Of a DNA stretch of 17,045 bases, positions 1-4,989 are shown in pieces. Below the pieces are notes generated by a model that saw only the letters and a list, made by a program, of their open reading frames with translations, searched no databases and was not told the DNA's origin. The stretch is from positions 7,955 through 24,999 of the forward strand of contig PLRZ01000139.1 in NCBI GenBank assembly GCA_003164075.1, read 5' to 3'. The stretch comes from Bryobacterales bacterium (GTDB lineage Bacteria > Acidobacteriota > Terriglobia > Bryobacterales > Bryobacteraceae). The translations under genes and the position numbers were made by a program. How positions within the stretch are numbered: the stretch's first letter is position 1; the number at the start of each line of letters is the position of its first letter.

Positions 1-60
1 GCGGGCGGACTGAAGTCCGGGGTCCCCTCTGGGGAAGGCTGAAGCCTGGCCCCACCCCCG
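1..60. repeat. Intergenic repeat with GA-loop hairpins (copy 1)
   Basis: Two small hairpins share the same design, 5-6 bp arms around a GA loop: cggact-ga-agtccg at 6-19 and aggct-ga-agcct at 36-47. Between them lie two alternative G/C foldbacks, ggggtcccc (19-27) and cccc-tct-gggg (24-34). Positions 1-20 recur exactly, in reverse complement, at 4459-4478. The block starts at the window edge, so its left limit is unknown. It resembles REP/BIME-type dispersed palindromes; no function can be read from it. Confidence 0.7.
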
Positions 61-433
61 GTTCAGCCTAATTCCATGAGATCAGGAGTCCGGAGACTCA
101 TCTCGGCGCTCCCCGACACCCACTGCCGCTCTCGAAGCGGGTCGAGAAGAGACTCTGAGCTCCTGATATCACCGGCATCCCGGAACTCCCGGGGAATCGG
201 ACCGAGCCACCGCTCCGCAGAAACAAATAACGCCTTTGCCCGGCGGCACGAAAAAACAAAAACCTCTCCCCCGTGTCACAGATTTTGATGACTGTTACGA
301 TATCATATGGGGAAAGGCCGCCCTCTTTTCATGGAAAGCCCTCCCATGCGGAAAGACCCACCCAGCCCGTTTCCCCCAGGAACAGGGGCTCGCTTGAGGT
401 GCCCGCCCAACAGAAGTTTTTACTCAACGGGAT
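61..433. other. Gene-free stretch upstream of the membrane regulator
   Basis: I see no credible gene here; the open frames are short, overlap one another and show no protein character. GC content falls towards 250-310 (A-run at 251-256, AT-rich 285-308). Two sub-blocks, ggagtccggagac (85-97) and gactctgagctcctg (151-165), recur close together at 2161-2173 and 2176-2190 with one mismatch each. An 8-bp inverted repeat (81-88 with 160-167) overlaps these blocks. A ccgtgtcac at 271-279 resembles half of the palindrome at 434-452. Confidence 0.5.
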
Positions 434-452
434 ACACCGTGTGTCACGGTGT
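434..452. promoter_or_regulatory. Palindromic operator-like site
   Basis: A perfect inverted repeat with 8-bp arms (acaccgtg / cacggtgt) and a 3-nt centre (tgt). It sits immediately upstream of a possible -35 element at 454-459. Its centre (443) is about 46 nt before the start point predicted from that promoter, where a dimeric activator overlapping the -35 region would bind. It lacks a T-tract, so it is unlikely to be a terminator. The bound protein is unknown; the regulator-like gene downstream is one candidate (autoregulation), by inference only. Confidence 0.55.
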
Positions 453-453
453 C

Positions 454-482
454 TTCACGGGCGGATTCTCGTGCGATACAAT
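454..482 (+). promoter_or_regulatory. Putative sigma70-type promoter of the membrane regulator gene
   Basis: TTCACG (454-459), a 17-nt spacer, then TACAAT (477-482). The -10 matches the consensus at five of six positions and the -35 at four of six. Transcription would begin near 489, which makes the GTG at 449 unusable as a start codon and favours 533 or 542. Confidence 0.4.
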
Positions 483-532
483 ACTTTCGTCGTGTTGCGT
501 TCAGTGATGCGAAAGACGACAATGCAATTGAG

Positions 533-1858
533 GTGGCCGAGTTGGGGGGTATAACCATAAGGGGAGAGACGAACTCTCGTTCCCCGGGTCCCACGCAGGA
601 CCGTGATTTACCGAAGCCTGAAGAGGTACAAAGTCAACTTCGTACCATCCTGGCGAGTCCATCTTTTCACGGCAGCAAACGGTGCCAGCAATTCCTGGAG
701 TACGTTTGCGAAAAGTCGCTGGCAGGAGAAGCGGGAGCGCTCAAGGAACGGACTGTGGCCATCGACGTCTTCGGACGGCAGCCGCAGTCGGAACTGGGCG
801 AGGACACCATCGTGCGGGTGGGCGCGCGCGAGGTTCGCAAGCGGCTGGCCCAGTTCTACGTATCCCCGGAAGGCGTGGCTTCGCGAGTCAAGATTGACCT
901 TCCCGCCGGCGCCTACGCCCCGGAATTCCACTACGCCGCCGCCCCCATCGAAAAGGAGCCTGCGCCGCCGGTTGCGGCGCCGGTAGTTCCGGCGCCGCCC
1001 AAACGGCGGCGTACCGCGATCATAACCGGCAGCGCTGCGTTGCTGCTGATTCTGGCTGCGGGGGCGGTGCAATTGACCGGAATCGCCCACAGGCCGGACG
1101 TTCTGGCGAAATTCTGGAAGCCGGTTTTCGAATCGAATGAACCGCTGCTGGTGGGCGTGGCGCACCCCTTGGTGTATCACCCTTCCCTGCGGGCGCTGAA
1201 ACTCAACGAGGCCCTTCTCCCGCCCACGAAAATACCCATGCAACGGCCCCTGCAGGTGCCACCCAAGGAGCTGGACGGGTCCGATATGGTTCCCGTGCCG
1301 GATCAGTATGTCGCGTTTGGCGATATGGTGGCGGCCAATCAGATCGCCGCCATGTTGGGCCGGCGGTCGAAAGGCATGCGCCTGCGTTTCGCCGACAACA
1401 TTTCCTTTGCCGACTTGCGGCAAACGCCGGTCCTGCTGATCGGGGCGATCACCAACCATTGGACGATGGAATTCCAGCAGGGCTGGCGGTTCCAGTTCAC
1501 TTTCCAGGAGGGTTACAGCGCCGTCCTGGTAGACACCGCCGACAAGCCGGCGCATGGTGCGGCGCAGCGGCAGTGGTCCGTTCCAGCGACCAGCGACGAC
1601 TCCGCCAGCGACGATTATGTGCTGATCTGCCGCCTGAAAAACGCTTCCACCGGAGGTTTCGTGGTGGTTGTGGCGGGAGTGAAACAGTTCGGCACGGAAG
1701 CAGCGGGGCGCGTGGTGAGCGACCCGGTCCAGCTTGCGCTGCTGGTGCGCGATCTGCCGGCCGGCTGGGAAAACAAAAATCTCCAGGTGGTCCTGCATGT
1801 GCGGGTAATCGGAAACGCGCCGGCGCAGCCGGAAGTTTCCGCCTCGTGCGTCTGGTAG
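533..1858 (+). CDS. Single-pass membrane protein with acidobacterial regulator-like N-terminal domain
   Basis: I recognise the architecture but know no experimentally assigned function. Numbering from an alternative upstream GTG (449), residues 57-161 form a domain with the pattern FLeYV-KSLAGE-LKErtvaidVFGR-D-IVRVgAReVRkRLaqFY-LPaGaYaPeF. I recall this at the N-terminus of many acidobacterial sensor-like proteins, where it looks like a helical, DNA-binding-type fold. A proline-rich linker and KRRR stop precede one membrane helix (about 189-209). The remaining 260 residues would be periplasmic and include FADLRqTPVLLIGA and a C-terminal tryptophan, both typical of the family as I recall it. 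The layout resembles ToxR/CadC-like one-component transmembrane regulators. Start uncertain: GTG 449 lies inside the palindrome; GTG 533 and TTG 542 (preceded by GAGGTGG) lie downstream of the putative promoter. No ATG precedes the conserved domain. Confidence 0.75.
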   Translation: MAELGGITIRGETNSRSPGPTQDRDLPKPEEVQSQLRTILASPSFHGSKRCQQFLEYVCEKSLAGEAGALKERTVAIDVFGRQPQSELGEDTIVRVGAREVRKRLAQFYVSPEGVASRVKIDLPAGAYAPEFHYAAAPIEKEPAPPVAAPVVPAPPKRRRTAIITGSAALLLILAAGAVQLTGIAHRPDVLAKFWKPVFESNEPLLVGVAHPLVYHPSLRALKLNEALLPPTKIPMQRPLQVPPKELDGSDMVPVPDQYVAFGDMVAANQIAAMLGRRSKGMRLRFADNISFADLRQTPVLLIGAITNHWTMEFQQGWRFQFTFQEGYSAVLVDTADKPAHGAAQRQWSVPATSDDSASDDYVLICRLKNASTGGFVVVVAGVKQFGTEAAGRVVSDPVQLALLVRDLPAGWENKNLQVVLHVRVIGNAPAQPEVSASCVW

Positions 1859-1891
1859 CCTCGATCGTGCGGCTGCGGCTGCGCCGCAAGC

Positions 1892-1912
1892 GGTCAGCGA
1901 TCAGCGGTCAGC
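1892..1912. repeat. Degenerate heptamer tandem repeat
   Basis: Three consecutive 7-nt units: ggtcagc, gatcagc, ggtcagc. Related single or paired units occur in two other gaps: ggtcagc at 13944-13950 beside the large hairpin, and two gttagca units at 4350-4356 and 4366-4372 just after the DUF6599-like gene. All lie outside genes, near stop codons or hairpins. Confidence 0.55.
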
Positions 1913-2082
1913 GTCGGAATCCATGCCTGCGAATGCGTCTGACTTCAGCGGTCGCCGCGGCGAAGCTGCCGTGCGCCACAACCGCTAAACAGGGTGCCAA
2001 GAAAAGTCATCAGAAAATCGTCGCGGCACGCAAAGACTCTATGTAAGGACGGCAACGCTTTCGCCCACTCATCGCTGCCCGG

Positions 2083-2129
2083 CGCCTGCCCGAACAGGAT
2101 CGAGGCAGGCGAGCACCGCCTGCCCCACC
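2083..2129. repeat. Half copy of the large GC-rich hairpin repeat
   Basis: Positions 2104-2129 are identical over 26 nt to the right arm of the hairpin at 14027-14052. The matching left arm is absent. A shorter 8-bp arm (2083-2090) can still pair with 2104-2111 across a 13-nt loop. This looks like a truncated or rearranged copy. Confidence 0.75.
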
Positions 2130-2160
2130 TCCGGGATCGCCACAAGACTCCACAACATCG

Positions 2161-2195
2161 GGAGTTCGGAGACCGGACTCTGAGTTCCTGGAATC
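2161..2195. repeat. Compact copy of the 85-165 repeat
   Basis: ggagttcggagac (2161-2173) matches 85-97 at 12 of 13 positions; gactctgagttcctg (2176-2190) matches 151-165 at 14 of 15. Both blocks keep their order and orientation, but the gap is 2 nt here against 53 nt in the first copy. The two blocks can form an imperfect hairpin. Confidence 0.45.
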
Positions 2196-2239
2196 GAGAT
2201 GAGCTCACCTCGGGTCGAGGCAGAGACGCGATTTTCCGC

Positions 2240-2269
2240 TTGGCATATTCCTCCGCCCACCGCTACAAT
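2240..2269 (+). promoter_or_regulatory. Putative promoter of the AKR-DUF6599 operon
   Basis: TTGGCA (2240-2245), an 18-nt spacer and TACAAT (2264-2269), each matching the sigma70 consensus at five of six positions. The predicted start near 2276 leaves a leader of about 49 nt with a GAGG ribosome-binding site (2313-2316) 8 nt before the GTG start codon at 2325. Confidence 0.55.
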
Positions 2270-2324
2270 AGATTTTCGGCACCTGTACTCTGAAATCATC
2301 TTGTAGAACAGTGAGGTAGGTCTT

Positions 2325-3515
2325 GTGAATCGCGAATCTTCTCGCCGTAACTTTCTGGCGGCCGGGCTGGTCTTGCCGGCCGTCGCTTCCGCGTCGCGCA
2401 CTTCCGGGCAGTCTCCTCAGGCAGCCCCGCCTTCGAGCCAGCTGGCTCCCAAACCGAACGCCGGCGCTCCGGCTTTCCAGTACCGGACCCTGGGTAAGAC
2501 AGGGCTGAAGGTCACCAGCCTCGGGTTTGGCTGCATGATCACCTCCGATGGAAGCGTAATCCAGCGGGCCGCCGACCTGGGCATCACTTACTTCGACACT
2601 GCCCGCAGCTACTCGGGCGGCAACAACGAGCGCATGGTGGGAGCGGCTCTCAAAGGCAAACGCAACCAGCTCACCTTGTCCACCAAGACCGAAGGCCGCA
2701 CCAAACAGGAAGCGCTGGACCAGATCGACAAGAGCCTGTCGGAACTCGGCACGGACCATGTCGACATCTGGTACCTGCACGGCAAGGGCAAGCCGGAAGA
2801 TGTTACCGACGACCTGATCGAGGCGCAGCAGATCGCCAAGAAGGCCGGCAAAATCCGGTTCGCGGGCGTGAGCACGCACCAGGGACAACAGCAACTGATC
2901 CCCTGGCTGGCCAAGAATCCCAACATTGATGTCATCCTGACGCAGTACAACTTCACCATGGAACCGTTCATGAACGATGTCATCGCCGAAGCCTCCCAGG
3001 CGGGCAAGGGCATCGTCTGCATGAAGGTAATGGCGGGCGGCACGCGCGGCCGGGGCGCCTCTCCGGCCATCGCGGAAAAGTTGCACCGCGAGGGCGCCTT
3101 GACATCCGCTCTGAAATGGGTGCTCCGCAATCCCAACATCGGCACCACCGTCCCCAGCATGACCGACACGGACCAGTTGGATGCCAATCTCAAGGCCATG
3201 GCGCAGCCCTTCGGCGCCGCCGACGACAAAATTCTGGCCATGCACCTGGAGCACATCAAGCCGTTCTACTGCCGCCTGTGCGGCGAGTGTGCCGGACAGT
3301 GCCGCCAGGGGCTGCCGGTGCAGGATGTCCTGCGTTTTGCCACGTATGCCGACGGCTACGGCCAGTTCGCGCTGGGACGCGAGCGGTACCTGCAACTGGC
3401 CCCGGAGCACGTGTCGGCCAAGTGCGGGGATTGCGCCGGATGCACGGTGAATTGCCCCTACGGCGTCAAAGTGGCGCGGGAAATGGCGCGCGCGCAGGAG
3501 TTGTTTGCATGCTGA
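2325..3515 (+). CDS. Tat-exported aldo/keto reductase with C-terminal iron-sulfur-type cysteine clusters
   Basis: 396 aa. The N-terminus carries SRRNFLAAG and a hydrophobic stretch, a twin-arginine signal, so the protein is probably exported folded. Residues 51-300 are an aldo/keto reductase barrel. The catalytic tetrad is visible as D91 (YFDTA), Y96, K121 (STKTEG) and H152 (WYLHG); VPSMTDTDQLDANL (276-289) matches the usual cofactor-binding region. The C-terminus holds two cysteine groups, C316-x2-C319-x2-C322-x3-C326 and C367-x2-C370-x2-C373-x3-C377-P, as in ferredoxin-like [4Fe-4S] domains of AKRs related to COG1453. It probably passes electrons between a sugar- or carbonyl-type substrate and a redox partner, but the substrate is unknown. 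The GTG start is supported by GAGG 8 nt upstream. The 3' end overlaps the next gene. Confidence 0.88.
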   Translation: MNRESSRRNFLAAGLVLPAVASASRTSGQSPQAAPPSSQLAPKPNAGAPAFQYRTLGKTGLKVTSLGFGCMITSDGSVIQRAADLGITYFDTARSYSGGNNERMVGAALKGKRNQLTLSTKTEGRTKQEALDQIDKSLSELGTDHVDIWYLHGKGKPEDVTDDLIEAQQIAKKAGKIRFAGVSTHQGQQQLIPWLAKNPNIDVILTQYNFTMEPFMNDVIAEASQAGKGIVCMKVMAGGTRGRGASPAIAEKLHREGALTSALKWVLRNPNIGTTVPSMTDTDQLDANLKAMAQPFGAADDKILAMHLEHIKPFYCRLCGECAGQCRQGLPVQDVLRFATYADGYGQFALGRERYLQLAPEHVSAKCGDCAGCTVNCPYGVKVAREMARAQELFAC

Positions 3516-4348
3516 TGCGCGCCGGTGCGGTGGCGCTGGCGTGGGGCCTCGCATTTTCCGTGGCGGCGAGCGCTGCCGCACCGGCCTGCAACCTGGTGCC
3601 CGGTTGGACCGCGCAGGCGGCGGCCCGCAACTACGGCCAGGACAACCTGTTCGAGTACATGGACGGCAATGCCGAAGGCTATCTGCTCTACGGCTTCCAG
3701 ACCATGCAGGGAGTGACCTGCCAAAAAGGCGGCGCCACGCTGGTGATCGACATCTCCGATTTTGGGGATGCCGATTCGGCCTACGGGATGTTCTCCAATA
3801 CGCACGACCCCGGCCAGCCTCTTATCAAGCTGGGGATGGGCGGCCAGATCGTGCCGCGCCGCGCCCTTTTCGTCAAGGGCAAATATTACGTGGAGATCGC
3901 CGCCAACCCCGAAGGCGATTACACCGAGACGCTCCGCCAGTGGACCGCGGCACTCGAGAAGACTCTGGAAGGCAGTTCCGATCCGCCGCGGGCGCTGGCC
4001 TGGTTTCCCACCGAAAAGCAGCAGAGCCTGCGTCTGGTGCCGGAAAGCGTGCTGGGCATCCGCCTGTTGAAGCGCGGCTACGTGGGGCAGTATGACGTGG
4101 GCAAGGCTTTCGTGGTGGAGGAAGTGTCGGCTGCCGCCGCGACCGATCTCATGGAGAAATTGCGCGCCCGATTCGCGGGGAATACGGCGGCGAAGATCGC
4201 TGACGAAGGCTTCCAGGGGTCCGATCAATATTTGGGCAAGGTGTGCATCTTCCGCAAAGGCCGCTTTGTGGCAGGCTACGGCAATATAGCCGATGGGCAG
4301 GACGGCGTGGCGTTGGCTATGGCGCTGGCGAAACGCATTCCGGAGTAA
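3509..4348 (+). CDS. Secreted DUF6599-like protein
   Basis: 279 aa with an N-terminal signal peptide (hydrophobic residues 5-24, small residues before C27). The segment PGW-NYGQDNLFEYMDGNAEGYLLYGF followed by VIDISDFGDADSAYGMFS matches my recollection of DUF6599, a family of unknown function common in Acidobacteria. The ATG at 3509 is chosen because AGGAG (3496-3500) lies 8 nt before it; it starts within the end of the AKR gene (ATGCTGATG). A second ATG at 3515 shares one base with the AKR stop. The overlap implies translational coupling, so the protein probably works with the exported AKR. An upstream extension in the same frame runs antiphase through AKR coding sequence and is not real. No catalytic motif is visible. 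Confidence 0.8.
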   Translation: MLMRAGAVALAWGLAFSVAASAAAPACNLVPGWTAQAAARNYGQDNLFEYMDGNAEGYLLYGFQTMQGVTCQKGGATLVIDISDFGDADSAYGMFSNTHDPGQPLIKLGMGGQIVPRRALFVKGKYYVEIAANPEGDYTETLRQWTAALEKTLEGSSDPPRALAWFPTEKQQSLRLVPESVLGIRLLKRGYVGQYDVGKAFVVEEVSAAAATDLMEKLRARFAGNTAAKIADEGFQGSDQYLGKVCIFRKGRFVAGYGNIADGQDGVALAMALAKRIPE

Positions 4349-4451
4349 GTTAGCAGTTTTTGGCTGTTAGCACGCCCGGCAGCCAACGGCCATGCCCTCG
4401 CCGCACTCAGAGAATGCACCGGAGCAGTCCGTGGCGCCATATATAGCGGGG

Positions 4452-4478
4452 CAGGCTTCCGGACTTCAGTCCGCCCGC
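4452..4478. repeat. Shortened GA-loop repeat (copy 2, inverted)
   Basis: Positions 4459-4478 are the exact reverse complement of 1-20. They are preceded directly by caggctt (4452-4458), which corresponds to the far end of copy 1 (42-48). This copy equals the reverse complement of 1-48 with a clean 21-nt internal deletion that removes the second hairpin and the G/C foldbacks. Confidence 0.7.
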
Positions 4479-4752
4479 CGCAGGTTTCACATCGTTCGCG
4501 GGAGGATCTCCGTCAAGGAAGTGCGCGGTCTTACCGCCATATTCGCGGCGGCGTATCTCCGGGGGGGGGCACGCGGAAACCGTACCCTCCGTATCCGGAC
4601 GAAACGGCCGATCCGCGGGACATCATCGCGCTAAGCGCCGGTCTGCGCGGCTGCTAGATGTTACTCGCGCCCGCCCTCTGGCCAAAACGAAGCTGGAAAT
4701 CGCCCGCTTGCGGGCAATGGGGGGCGGGACTCGTCGAATTTGCGGTGAGCCC

Positions 4753-4846
4753 GCAGGTGGGGCAGGCGGTGCTCGCCTTCGCTCGATCCTATTCGAGCAG
4801 CGGGCCTAATTCAGCGCGGGCAGGCGGCACCGCCTGCCCCACCTGC
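4753..4846. repeat. Large GC-rich hairpin repeat (second copy)
   Basis: Perfect 20-bp inverted repeat, 4753-4772 with 4827-4846, around a 54-nt centre. A nested near-perfect palindrome lies at 4818-4839 (10-bp arms, 2-nt centre). The outer sequence shares the gtggggcaggcggtgctcgcc core with the copy at 13976-14052. It lies between convergent genes, as expected for a REP-like element tolerated downstream of stop codons. Confidence 0.75.
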
Positions 4847-4989
4847 CAACCTCTCGCCATCGAAAGGAATGACTCAGCCCATTTTCCCCGTCAGGCAAAA
4901 ATTGCGGGGCGACATCAGGAGTTCTGAAGCTGTGGCCATCGAGTTCACGATCAAGCTCAAGTCAGGCAAGCTTCTTTGTTAACACCTTC

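Larger units (their letters stand above)
1859..2239. other. Repeat-rich intergenic region without a gene
   Basis: I find no supported gene. The stretch holds a threefold heptamer array (1892-1912), a half copy of the large GC-rich repeat (2083-2129) and a close-packed copy (2161-2195) of the two sub-blocks seen at 85-97 and 151-165. The open frames crossing it come from repeat sequence. Confidence 0.6.
4349..4989. other. Repeat-rich intergenic region between convergent genes
   Basis: About 640 nt with no convincing gene. It contains two gttagca units (4350-4356, 4366-4372), a shortened GA-loop repeat (4452-4478), a run of nine G (4561-4569) and a large GC-rich hairpin repeat (4753-4846). Two short frames have some protein-like character: one ending at a stop near 4658 (PYPPYPDETADPRDIIALS) and one ending at 4981 (AIEFTIKLKSGKLLC). 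They lack starts and ribosome-binding sites and may be worn gene remnants. No clear terminator is seen for either flanking gene. Confidence 0.5.

Noticed and set aside
449..532. N-terminal extension of the membrane regulator from GTG 449
   Set aside because: The codon lies in the right arm of the palindrome and upstream of the putative -10 at 477-482; the added residues show no conserved character.
608..1798. Long antisense open frame across the membrane regulator gene
   Set aside because: GC-rich shadow of the plus-strand gene; its protein is Arg/His-rich with no domain, whereas the sense frame has clear family signatures.
2205..3581. Long antisense open frame across the AKR gene
   Set aside because: Shadow frame; the sense strand encodes an intact AKR with catalytic residues and cysteine clusters.
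4392..4927. Two plus-strand frames (4392-4634 and 4658-4927) in the repeat-rich gap
   Set aside because: They cross the GA-loop repeat, the nine-G run and the large hairpin repeat, with no ribosome-binding site or protein family; at best worn remnants.
4940..4989. Possible terminator hairpin (aagct...agctt) after the NHL gene
   Set aside because: Arms are only about 5-6 bp with poor extension and no T-tract on the minus strand.
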